NCBI GenBank assembly: GCA_019634165.1
Contig: JAHQVT010000007.1
Coordinates: forward strand, 1 to 64,000
DNA: 64,000 nt
Direction: 5' to 3'
Source of the DNA: Rhodospirillales bacterium
GTDB taxonomy: Bacteria; Pseudomonadota; Alphaproteobacteria; Rhodospirillales; Thalassospiraceae
Part shown: positions 54,308 through 62,796 of the stretch, piece after piece
Numbering within the stretch: the first letter of the stretch is position 1
How the letters are laid out: every line of letters begins with the position of its first letter
Notes under the pieces: generated by a model
What the model saw: the letters and a program-made list of their open reading frames with translations, nothing else
Databases searched by the model: none
What the model was told of the DNA's origin: nothing
Program-made: the position numbers and the translations under genes

Positions 54308-56893
54308 CTAGTGCAGGTTTTCAGAGCCATTGTCTTTTCCAAGATGAAGCAGCAATTGCTCTGATGCAGATAAGCGTGCGCTGATAAGCTCCCTTAGTCG
54401 ATGGTTGATGTCTTCTAATTCATTCTGTCCATCACCAACACTATCCGCACCACCAGCTCCACCTCCAAGGATTGCCTGCAACTTGCCGTCGTATTGTTTA
54501 AACCGATAGGCATCTACCGCAGCCCCGATCAACGACAACATCCCGCCAATTGCATGGGCTTCTCGTGCAACATCTTTCCAGGTTTCCTGATCGGGCTGTT
54601 CTTCCAATCGCTTTAACAGCCTGTTTGCTTCGCCAGCGAACCTTTCAAGTGACTTGATATACCCAGACAATCGGCCGCTGAAATTCTGATCAATGACTTC
54701 AATGTTAAAGCCAAGTTTTTCAGCCGCCTGCGATACTTCTGCCGAGACATGGCGCTTGCCGCGAGCCCGTTTAAGCTGCTTTGCCCGGCCCACATGTTCG
54801 GACAGTGCACCTAGAATTTCACGCATGACAAACGGCTTGATCAAGACGTCGTTTGCGCCCGCCTGAATGCAGTGATGGTGTAGTTCAGATGTACTATTCG
54901 CCGTCATCATCAAAACAGGGATATCCTCGTATCCAAGTTCCCGAATGCGGCGCACTGCGTCAAACCCGTTCAGATCAGGCATCTGCACATCCATCAAGAC
55001 AACATCTATCTGATCACAATGGTTTTGAACTTTGCTGATGGCTTCATAGCCACCAGACGCGGTTAGAATCTTCGCACCATTGCGCACCATAAACTCCTTG
55101 GCAACTTCACGGTGCATCTGGTTGTCGTCAACAATAAGGATTGTGTTTCCGGCCAGTGATTCCGCACTGTCTGATACAATATTGGCATCGACAGTAGGGC
55201 CCTGAATATGGGCCGTTGCATCGGCAACGGCATCAAGCAACATGGTCAATGTGACCGGTTTTGTTAAAAAGCCGTTCAAAACACGCCCCCGGTCCTCCAG
55301 GTTTTTCGATAGGAATGACCGATTGTGGGCTGAGATCATTACAATGATCGGCGTTTTGCCGCCATTCTGTAGCTCTCGCACCTTCTTGCTCGTTTCCCAT
55401 CCATCTAGGCCGGGCATGCGCCAATCTATCAAAATGACATCATATGTTTCGCGCAAGCCTTGCTTGAACTTGATCATATGCAGGGCTGCTTCGCCTGACG
55501 CGGCGACATCGACATTCCACCCCAGGACAGAAGTCAGTTGTTCAAAAACAGTACGTGAGACTTCGTTGTCATCAACAATCAACGCCTGCAAGTTTTTCAA
55601 ATGCGTCGGAACAACCAAGCCTGACCTGAACGTATCGACCTCGCTTACCGGCGCCCGGAAAACCACCCCGGAAAAATCAAGATAACGATGCCCAAGGGCC
55701 AATTGCCCACCGGTCTGAGACGCGATGCGCCGTGCAATTTCCAAATCCAGGTCAACTTCGCTCATTGATGCTCGATCAACGACACCTTTGGTCATCACCT
55801 CGACACTTAATTCCGGTTGCGAAACTTCATTTCCGACAAGACGAACCCGTATCAAAACGGTTTTCCCAACACCACCGGCCAGCACATGTAAAACAAGATG
55901 GCTGACAATTTTGGCCATCAGTTCCCGGTTGCACCGAACTGACTTTGCTACACTGTGATCGGTATCAAAAAGGATTTCATTTTCTTCGATATCCAAACGC
56001 TGACCAAGATCAAAGGAGATATCGTTTAATAGTTCATCAACGCCAAAGCCGCTTGTGACTTGGGTATGATCGACTTCATCAAGTTCAAGAAACGAAACCA
56101 GTGAATCCATGCGATCTACGGCTTCGTGGAAGATTTTTTGCAAACTGCTGATATAGGGCTTTCCTTCTGCACTAAAGCCACGGATACCCAAGATATCTAT
56201 AATGCCTGATGCATTCTGAAAACGCGTTCGCAGATCGTGATTCAACTCACGTAAAAGAATTTTGTCGTCATCGTGCAGCAGAACCTTTTTACGCACATCA
56301 AGCGAAAGTGGCTCAAACGACGGACGGTCTTCAACGCGTTGGGGTGTCACAACTGCCAGAACCAGATCATCCTGTGCTGATCTGTGATCAAGTGGCGCAA
56401 GCAACAAGGTGCCGGTGGCTTTGTCTTGTCCATCCAACAGTATTATCTGATCTTTGAATAAAACATCTTTTCCCGCACGGCTTTTTTGACTTGAAGCTTT
56501 TGGCAGTTGCCCAACCTTACGGTTATCAACATAGTCAAATTCCGAACCAACGATCACATTCTTTGACACGCCAAAGATATTCTGAGCGAGCTCGTTGCAT
56601 GCAAGGACATTTTGAGTACTGCCAAGAATGAAGGCTGGTGCTGGAATTCCGTCAACACACTCTTGCATATCCGTATTGGAAAGATGCGACGTTTTCCTAT
56701 TATTTTGAGGTGGATGGTCGGAACTTGATCGAAATCCCACATACAACGCCAACAGCGCCAGAACAACAACGCATCCGGTCAAAATACTATCGGCAAACAA
56801 TGAACCAGAAATTTGGGCACCGATGCCGAGGATTGTCACAGCTATGACTAAGCCAATAAAAATGGCTTTGTTTCCGTTTAGGCCATTTTGCAT
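54308..56893 (-). CDS. Hybrid histidine kinase-like protein with degenerate ATPase, two receivers and HPt
   Basis: 861 aa from the ATG at 56893; a GTG four codons upstream is possible. Two N-terminal membrane helices, a PAS-like domain (CVDGIPAPAFILGSTQNVLACNEL) and a HisKA-like H box (LNHDLRTRFQNASGI) are followed by a region where the ATPase should be. The N box lacks Asn (IVSHLVLHVLAGG), and no DxGxG or GxGLG motif is seen. The receivers keep their Asp (LIDWRMP and LMDVQMP), and the HPt keeps its His (REAHAIGGMLSLIG). It may be a pseudokinase acting as phosphatase, scaffold or phosphorelay partner of the intact convergent kinase. Confidence 0.85.
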   Translation of the reverse strand: MQNGLNGNKAIFIGLVIAVTILGIGAQISGSLFADSILTGCVVVLALLALYVGFRSSSDHPPQNNRKTSHLSNTDMQECVDGIPAPAFILGSTQNVLACNELAQNIFGVSKNVIVGSEFDYVDNRKVGQLPKASSQKSRAGKDVLFKDQIILLDGQDKATGTLLLAPLDHRSAQDDLVLAVVTPQRVEDRPSFEPLSLDVRKKVLLHDDDKILLRELNHDLRTRFQNASGIIDILGIRGFSAEGKPYISSLQKIFHEAVDRMDSLVSFLELDEVDHTQVTSGFGVDELLNDISFDLGQRLDIEENEILFDTDHSVAKSVRCNRELMAKIVSHLVLHVLAGGVGKTVLIRVRLVGNEVSQPELSVEVMTKGVVDRASMSEVDLDLEIARRIASQTGGQLALGHRYLDFSGVVFRAPVSEVDTFRSGLVVPTHLKNLQALIVDDNEVSRTVFEQLTSVLGWNVDVAASGEAALHMIKFKQGLRETYDVILIDWRMPGLDGWETSKKVRELQNGGKTPIIVMISAHNRSFLSKNLEDRGRVLNGFLTKPVTLTMLLDAVADATAHIQGPTVDANIVSDSAESLAGNTILIVDDNQMHREVAKEFMVRNGAKILTASGGYEAISKVQNHCDQIDVVLMDVQMPDLNGFDAVRRIRELGYEDIPVLMMTANSTSELHHHCIQAGANDVLIKPFVMREILGALSEHVGRAKQLKRARGKRHVSAEVSQAAEKLGFNIEVIDQNFSGRLSGYIKSLERFAGEANRLLKRLEEQPDQETWKDVAREAHAIGGMLSLIGAAVDAYRFKQYDGKLQAILGGGAGGADSVGDGQNELEDINHRLRELISARLSASEQLLLHLGKDNGSENLH

Positions 56894-57187
56894 CAACCGA
56901 CCCACCTGAAATTAGAACGGGACACCAATCTTGCTTTACCAGCATACTTCAAGATTACATATGGATGGGCTGATGTGTATTTTTAAGTGACTAAAAAGAA
57001 TAAGTTAGACCTATACCAACAAGTAATATTGTGCAGCAAAGGTTATGCCGTTTGAGAACAGTCAGTGAACAGAGAACACTGCACGAAAAGTAGTGCATCT
57101 AACCCATTCGTCTCAAGGGACTCAGTTTTCAAGCACCCAACTGAAGTCCGACCCGTCTTGACTGAAATTAATGGGTCCTGCTCCTAA
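56894..57187. other. Intergenic region between two leftward genes
   Basis: 294 bases. I see no clear ORF, terminator hairpin or RNA; it is AT-rich toward the kinase. It probably contains the promoter of the leftward kinase-like gene and the end of the lipoprotein transcript. Confidence 0.45.
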
Positions 57188-58774
57188 CTATGGGCAAGAA
57201 TTTTTTGACAGCCAGCCAATGAACACCCCGTCCTTTACAATCCGTTCATGGCCAAAGCATTTTCCAGTTGGATAGGCCCCGTTTGCCGGCGTAAAGCGCA
57301 CATCATCTTCACCGGGAAGAATGTTGGTGGTGGCTTCGACCAATTCGGTATGGATCGTGCCCATGCCATCGGCCGGCACCAAACAATCGTGACGCCCACC
57401 ATTGCCATTGACCGTGCGGACCCCGACCATCCCATGGTTCATCGGCCATGCCTTCAGAACCGACACAAGATCACCGGAATTTTTGGTTAGACATGCCGTG
57501 ATGGCGGGTAACATTTCATCAAAATACTCGGTCCAGATCCCGCTTTGCGTTGCTGTGAGTTCGCGGATCGTCACAACCGGAAAGTCCCCGGGTGCAGCAG
57601 TGTGGGCAACCGAGATGCTCTGGCTATCTGGGCTCACAGAGACGGCACAATGGGCATTGCCCATCGATGTCCGCCAGATCGCATCCTCACCTTTGCCGCG
57701 CAGCTCATACATATCATTGCGATATCCGTATCCCGAACCGGTCGGCATCCGCGACAGAGCAATCGGTTCCCGACCCAGAAATTCAACAATCGCGCGGTCG
57801 CCATCATTTTCAAAAGACACGGAAAAGCGGCTGTTATCATCACAGACGAAGGACTTTGAGCCCGCCAGCACAGTCGGTTTGGTGTTAAGCTGTGCCAACA
57901 TCGCATCTATCCGGCTGAGTGCTACTTTGCTTTGTGAAAGTGCGCCGCTGATTTCATGTTCATCGGGGGAACTTGCAACACCATTGACACTTTTGCTGCC
58001 GCTGGAAAAACGCCCCTGTGCGAAATCAAGTTTCAGATTGTATTCAAGCGGCTTGTCGTCATTCGCCCCACCGTAATTTACCCGTGTCGCACGTTCAGAG
58101 AACTGCAGTAACTGGCTATTGCGGTAATAAAGCTTTACATCCGATGTGCCAAATTTGCCAAGGTCGCGATGTTCATCAACCAAAAGCGGTTCACCATCGG
58201 GCGAGACATATGCCTTGTAGGTTACCGTATGATCACTGGCGACATATTGGCCGGGAATAACCCGCATATCTTCCAATCGGGCATCGATGGCAGCGACATC
58301 ACGCGACACATCCCCACCATCGGTTTTGCGCGCACCATCAGATTGGGCATGGGTTATCGGGCGAACCAAAATATCGACATCGTTTGGCGCATCACGGGTC
58401 AAAACACGGTAGGTCTGATCATTGCGAAACAAAACATCACCATCGGAGGTAACGATTTTTGCTTCAAGCCCATAGGTAAGCTTGGGATTAATCTTGCTTG
58501 CATCATAGGGCAGGATAAACACCATCGGTGGATTGCCAACCGGCTGGCGCAAGGATGCGATTTCAATCGATGGTGCATCGGCCTTTGAAACATCCAGCAA
58601 ACGAACCACAAGAAACGTGCTGTCAGGTGACAGGGCAATACGTTCGCGATAGGTGACCGAACCGGTCACAGTTGTTGTGTCGGTTTGCAAGCTGGCACAA
58701 CCCGACAATATGCTGATCATGCCAATCGCGCAAAGTGCTCTTACCCACACGCTTGCGAAAGAATTTGGTTTCAT
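57188..58774 (-). CDS. Lipoprotein with YbaY-like and MliC-like domains
   Basis: 528 aa. The signal peptide ends in a lipobox (LSGC, acylated Cys about 26), so it is an outer or inner membrane lipoprotein. Residues about 35-140 resemble the YbaY family (VTGSVTYRERIALSPDSTF; then LPYDASKI). Residues about 300-385 match MliC-type lysozyme inhibitors: SFVCDDNSRFSVSF, then LSRMPTGSGYGYRNDMYELRGKGEDAIW, equivalent to the MliC SASGxxY..KG.eA motif. The C-terminal 140 residues are unassigned and Cys-containing. The start at 58774 has a G-rich site. It may protect the envelope against lysozyme. Confidence 0.75.
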   Translation of the reverse strand: MKPNSFASVWVRALCAIGMISILSGCASLQTDTTTVTGSVTYRERIALSPDSTFLVVRLLDVSKADAPSIEIASLRQPVGNPPMVFILPYDASKINPKLTYGLEAKIVTSDGDVLFRNDQTYRVLTRDAPNDVDILVRPITHAQSDGARKTDGGDVSRDVAAIDARLEDMRVIPGQYVASDHTVTYKAYVSPDGEPLLVDEHRDLGKFGTSDVKLYYRNSQLLQFSERATRVNYGGANDDKPLEYNLKLDFAQGRFSSGSKSVNGVASSPDEHEISGALSQSKVALSRIDAMLAQLNTKPTVLAGSKSFVCDDNSRFSVSFENDGDRAIVEFLGREPIALSRMPTGSGYGYRNDMYELRGKGEDAIWRTSMGNAHCAVSVSPDSQSISVAHTAAPGDFPVVTIRELTATQSGIWTEYFDEMLPAITACLTKNSGDLVSVLKAWPMNHGMVGVRTVNGNGGRHDCLVPADGMGTIHTELVEATTNILPGEDDVRFTPANGAYPTGKCFGHERIVKDGVFIGWLSKNSCP

Positions 58775-58931
58775 GCTGGCCCCGGTTTGCTCGCTCAATG
58801 GTTGCAAGTGTGTTTATCGACACACATTCTTTCTGCCAACCATACTGAAAACCAAGGCTAAAAATGGGCAAGGTTCCATCTTTGCCCAAATTTATGCTGA
58901 TTTCGGCCAATTTAGGTCGGTTCGCCGTTCC

Positions 58932-59822
58932 TTAGCCGGCAAACCGATGGCAGGGTTGGCCAGCAACATCGGTCTGGATTGACAGAAGTGCGCCTTCTAA
59001 CGGGTTGCCGTTATCTTCCAGCCCGACCGATGCCGAGGTGATATAAAGCGTTTTCATATCCGGGCCACCAAACACGCAACTGGTGGGTTGGGTTACCGGC
59101 AGATCAATGATGCGATCAACACCGCCTGCCGGGTTAAAGCGGATCAAACATCCCCCGCCCCAGCGCGCATTCCAGATATAGCCATCCGCATCCATTGCCG
59201 AGCCATCCATATTGCCCCGGTCCTGCGGGCCAAAGAACACACGTGGATTGGATGGCACCCCGGTTTTCATATCAAAATCATAGACATTCAATGTGTCTTT
59301 GATCGTGTCACCAAAGAACATCTTTTTGCCGTCGGCCGACCACAAAAGTGTATTGGAAATCCCGATATCAGAGACAAATCGCACCGTTTCCCCATCTGCA
59401 CCGACCCGGTTGAGCGTCCCGGTCGAAACCGTAACCGGCAAATCTTCGCCGTTCGGGCCAATATTATTTTCCATGGTGCCCAACCAAAACCGTCCAGCCG
59501 GATCAACCCGGCTTTCATTTGATCGATTGCCCGCATGATCAGCATCGGGTGCGGCAAATGGGGTTGTTTCCCCACTATCGGCATCAAGAAATGCCAGCCC
59601 ATCAGCAAGGGCAACCAAAAGACCATCATTTTCACGCGGAACAATGGCGGCAACCGGTTGATCAAACGTCCAACTGCGCGATCCTCCGTCATTTGGACGC
59701 AGCGCATAGGCGGTCTTGCCGACAATATCGACCCAATACAAAACACCGTCTTTGGCATCCCAATGCGGCCCCTCGCCCAATGTGCAGCGCAGGTTCGGCA
59801 ATACGGTTTTCACGTTGGCCAT
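58932..59822 (-). CDS. SMP-30/gluconolactonase family protein
   Basis: 296 aa beta-propeller. The metal-binding and substrate residues appear in CTLGEGPHWD (Glu near residue 16), a central NESRVDPAGRFWLGTM (Asn and Asp) and a later LLWSADGKKMFFGDT (Asp). It probably hydrolyses a sugar lactone. GGGAG eight bases before the ATG fixes the start; an upstream extension of 21 codons has no site. It is a single gene between the lipoprotein and the iron transporter operon. The lactone is unknown. Confidence 0.88.
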   Translation of the reverse strand: MANVKTVLPNLRCTLGEGPHWDAKDGVLYWVDIVGKTAYALRPNDGGSRSWTFDQPVAAIVPRENDGLLVALADGLAFLDADSGETTPFAAPDADHAGNRSNESRVDPAGRFWLGTMENNIGPNGEDLPVTVSTGTLNRVGADGETVRFVSDIGISNTLLWSADGKKMFFGDTIKDTLNVYDFDMKTGVPSNPRVFFGPQDRGNMDGSAMDADGYIWNARWGGGCLIRFNPAGGVDRIIDLPVTQPTSCVFGGPDMKTLYITSASVGLEDNGNPLEGALLSIQTDVAGQPCHRFAG

Positions 59823-60133
59823 GGTTTCTCCCTGAATGTTTCGCGTCGTTTTCCGCGTTGCCTTGTCCAGTCTTTTCCAGTGCACAAAGGCACAGGTGCC
59901 AGATCAAAAATCGTTAATTTATATTGCTACCCGGAATGGTAACTCCTGAAAAGTCATTTTGTATGATGATTGGGATTCATGTTGATTTTTTAACGATATG
60001 CAATCGCAACTCGGTTGCATTTATCGCAAGTAATTGATAGGCATTCTCATATTGGGAAAGCCGTGATCCGCAACCGACACAGCGCGTTACGATCAAAGCA
60101 TCACCCTTTACTGATTTTGCGAGTTTCCAGAAC
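59823..60133. other. Promoter region of the iron transporter operon
   Basis: 311 bases between divergent genes. It is AT-rich with a TGCAA...TTGCA inverted pair near 60000-60018 and a Fur-box-like palindrome at 60035-60049. No ORF or RNA is recognised. Confidence 0.5.
60035..60049. promoter_or_regulatory. Fur-box-like site
   Basis: TGATAGGCATTCTCA matches the 7-1-7 Fur pattern TGATAATNATTATCA at 11 of the 14 defined positions and lies about 85 bases before the ATPase gene. Iron-repressed transcription of the operon is inferred from it. Confidence 0.5.
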
Positions 60134-60910
60134 ATGTTCGATTTGAAAAACGTCTGCTTTAAAAGCGACGGCAAAAACCCCAAAACGCTGCTTGATGACA
60201 TCACGGTCAGCTTTCCGACCGGATCGTTTAGCGCGATTGTGGGTCATAACGGATCGGGCAAAAGCACGCTTCTGAAACTGCTGGCGCGTAAAAACAAGGC
60301 CCATTCAGGCAGCATCGAACTTGATACGCAGGTTCTTAGCAATCACGGCACGCGCGATTTTGCACGCAAGGTTGCCTATCTGCCGCAAAACCCGGTTGTT
60401 CCACCGCATCTAAGTGTGCGTGAACTGGTGGCCTTTGGCCGGTATCCATGGCGCGGCGCATTTGGCCGGTATCGCGCCGAAGACCACGCCAAGATTGATC
60501 AAGCAATGGAAATGACCCACGTAACGGGCTTTTCTGATCGGCTGGTTGCTAGCCTTTCGGGTGGGGAACGCCAACGTGTTTGGTTGTCGATGCTGTTGGC
60601 ACAAGACGCCCCGGTAATGTTGCTGGACGAACCAACGTCTGCCCTTGATGTCGGTCATCAACGCGACATTTTGCAACTGGTCGCCAATCTGAAAGATCAG
60701 ATCAATCTGACCGTAATTGCCGTTTTGCATGACATTGATATGGTCGGTCGGTTTGCCGACCATATTCTGGCACTTCGCGCCGGACGCACCTGTTGGCAGG
60801 GGGCTGCACAGGACTTCATGCATAACGCTGTTTTGCGTGACATTTTCCAAACCGAAATCAACGTTATCGCGGTGCCCGAAAGCAACCGTTTCGTCAGCTA
60901 TGTTGCATAG
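60134..60910 (+). CDS. Iron-siderophore ABC transporter ATP-binding protein
   Basis: 258 aa, FecE/FhuC type. Walker A GHNGSGKST, signature LSGGERQRV, Walker B VMLLDEPTSALD and switch histidine in VLHDIDMVGRF are all present. It heads an operon with two binding proteins and a FhuB-like permease, the typical set for importing ferric siderophores across the inner membrane. A Fur-like site lies upstream. No outer-membrane receptor is within the window. Confidence 0.92.
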   Translation: MFDLKNVCFKSDGKNPKTLLDDITVSFPTGSFSAIVGHNGSGKSTLLKLLARKNKAHSGSIELDTQVLSNHGTRDFARKVAYLPQNPVVPPHLSVRELVAFGRYPWRGAFGRYRAEDHAKIDQAMEMTHVTGFSDRLVASLSGGERQRVWLSMLLAQDAPVMLLDEPTSALDVGHQRDILQLVANLKDQINLTVIAVLHDIDMVGRFADHILALRAGRTCWQGAAQDFMHNAVLRDIFQTEINVIAVPESNRFVSYVA

Positions 60911-60920
60911 GAATGTAAAG

Positions 60921-61856
60921 ATGCAAAAGTTCTCGATTGGTCGAATTTCGGCCATCTGCATGATTGCAATGGGTGGCTTGGCACCTGTATCGGCCGGGGC
61001 TGAAACATTTACCCATGAAATGGGCGAAGTAAGTTTCGATACCCCACCAACCCGCTTTGCCGCATCAAACTGGTCGCTGACCGAAAGCCTGTTGGCACTG
61101 GGTATTGATCCGGTTGCCATTCCAGAATCAGCTGCCTATCGCATCTGGGTGGTGGAACCGGAACTGCCCGCGACATTTGCCGATCTTGGCACCCGCCGCG
61201 AACCAAATTTTGAAGCCCTTCACGAAAGCAAACCCGATGCGGTCCTGATCAGTTCCGAAGTCGCCATGGCCTATGACAAATTATCGGAATATGCCCCGAC
61301 ACTGGTCTATTCGATTTATAATACAAATGCCGACCAACCGGCATTGGACCGGGCCGAGACATTGCTGCGCAATCTTGGCAAGCTCACCGGAAAATCCGAT
61401 ACTGCCGAAACTGTCATCGCATCGGTGAACAAGCGCATCCAAGCAGCAGGTGAACGCATTCGTGCATCGGTTGGCGATGATGCAACATTCGCCATTGTCC
61501 GCATCCTTGATGACGCCCATTTCCGCATTCATGGCAAAAATTCGTTGTTCGGCTCTGTCATGGCCCGGATGGGCTTTGCCAACGCATGGACAGGGGATGT
61601 GAACGGCTGGGGCTTCCACAATGGCGATGTATCCGACTTGGCCAAACTGGGTAACGTTCAATTTGCCCATGTTGAACCAGTTCCACCGGCCGCAAAGACA
61701 AAGCTGTTTAATTCCGCCATCTGGAAGGCCATGCCATTTGCCCGCAACGGCCATGTTTATGAAGTCGCATCAAGCTGGACCTTTGGCGGGGTGATATCGG
61801 GCGCGCGGTTTGCCGAACAGCTTGCCGATGCGGTAACTGCCGCGAGCGGATCGTGA
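60921..61856 (+). CDS. Iron-siderophore ABC transporter periplasmic binding protein 1
   Basis: 311 aa from the ATG at 60921, eight bases after AGGA; the frame is open upstream but overlaps the ATPase gene. A Sec signal peptide runs to about residue 29 (GGLAPVSAGA-ET). The mature part has the FhuD/FepB-type PeripBP_2 fold: FAASNWSLTESLLALGIDPVAI, then DLGTRREPNFEALHESKPDAVLIS. It is followed almost directly by a paralogue. Confidence 0.9.
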   Translation: MQKFSIGRISAICMIAMGGLAPVSAGAETFTHEMGEVSFDTPPTRFAASNWSLTESLLALGIDPVAIPESAAYRIWVVEPELPATFADLGTRREPNFEALHESKPDAVLISSEVAMAYDKLSEYAPTLVYSIYNTNADQPALDRAETLLRNLGKLTGKSDTAETVIASVNKRIQAAGERIRASVGDDATFAIVRILDDAHFRIHGKNSLFGSVMARMGFANAWTGDVNGWGFHNGDVSDLAKLGNVQFAHVEPVPPAAKTKLFNSAIWKAMPFARNGHVYEVASSWTFGGVISGARFAEQLADAVTAASGS

Positions 61857-61860
61857 AGTG

Positions 61861-62796
61861 ATGATGAAATTGCGTATTTTCCTTTGCTGTTTCGGCCTGA
61901 TTGCAATCGCACTGAGCTTTGCCAAAACAAACGCCAAGGCAGACCCGATCAGTATTGAACATGAACGTGGGATACTGACCCTTCCTGCCCCGGCAAAGCG
62001 CGTTGCCACCATCAGTTGGGCCTTTACCGAAACCGTGATTACCCTTGGCCTTGATCCGGTCGCGATTGCTGATGCGAAAGATTATGTCGACTGGGTTTCC
62101 AAACCTGACTTGCCTTCCGACTTTATTGATTTGGGGCAGCGGTCATCGCCCAATCTAGAAGCCCTTCGGGCAGCAAAACCCGATCTGATCATTACCATCC
62201 CCGATATCGGCATGGCTTATGGCAAGCTTGTCGAAATCGCCCCGGTTCTTGAACTGAAACTGTTTGATGAAAAACGTCCGGCCTTTGAAACCGCGCGCGA
62301 AACTTTGGCAAAAGTCGCCAAGGCAACCGGCCGCGAAGCCCAAGCCGAGACGTATCTGAAACATGTTGATCAGAAACTTGTCGAATATGGCGAACGTATC
62401 CACGCCGTAATTGGCCCCGACCAGAAAGTAAACGTTGTTTACTTCTTTGATGAAAGCAATGTCGGCATTTATGGCAAAACATCCATGCCCGGTTCGGTTC
62501 TTACCGCGATGAATGTGCCGCTTGCTTATAGGGGCGAGGTCAACAAATGGGGTTTTGCGCGTGGCGAGTTTGACATCATCGCGCCATTTGCCAAGGAAAC
62601 GCTGGTCTATACCAACCCTGTTCCTGAGGTGGTTCTTAAAAAAATATGGAACTCACCGATGTGGAACGTGATGGATTTTGTGCGCAACAAACGGGTCTAT
62701 GAATTGCCCGTGGTCTGGGCCTATGGCGGGGTGCCTTCTGCCCTTAGGTTTGCCGAACTTCTGACCGAAAGCCTTGAAAACGGCCCCCATCAATGA
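61861..62796 (+). CDS. Iron-siderophore ABC transporter periplasmic binding protein 2
   Basis: 311 aa from the ATG at 61861 (an in-frame GTG lies three bases upstream and another ATG three downstream). It has a Sec signal peptide and the same fold as its neighbour: ATISWAFTETVITLGLDPVAIAD, DLGQRSSPNLEALRAAKPDLIIT, and NKWGFARGEFDIIAPF. The two are clear tandem paralogues with considerable divergence, so they may recognise different siderophores or work with different receptors. The stop overlaps the permease start as ATGA. Confidence 0.88.
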   Translation: MMKLRIFLCCFGLIAIALSFAKTNAKADPISIEHERGILTLPAPAKRVATISWAFTETVITLGLDPVAIADAKDYVDWVSKPDLPSDFIDLGQRSSPNLEALRAAKPDLIITIPDIGMAYGKLVEIAPVLELKLFDEKRPAFETARETLAKVAKATGREAQAETYLKHVDQKLVEYGERIHAVIGPDQKVNVVYFFDESNVGIYGKTSMPGSVLTAMNVPLAYRGEVNKWGFARGEFDIIAPFAKETLVYTNPVPEVVLKKIWNSPMWNVMDFVRNKRVYELPVVWAYGGVPSALRFAELLTESLENGPHQ

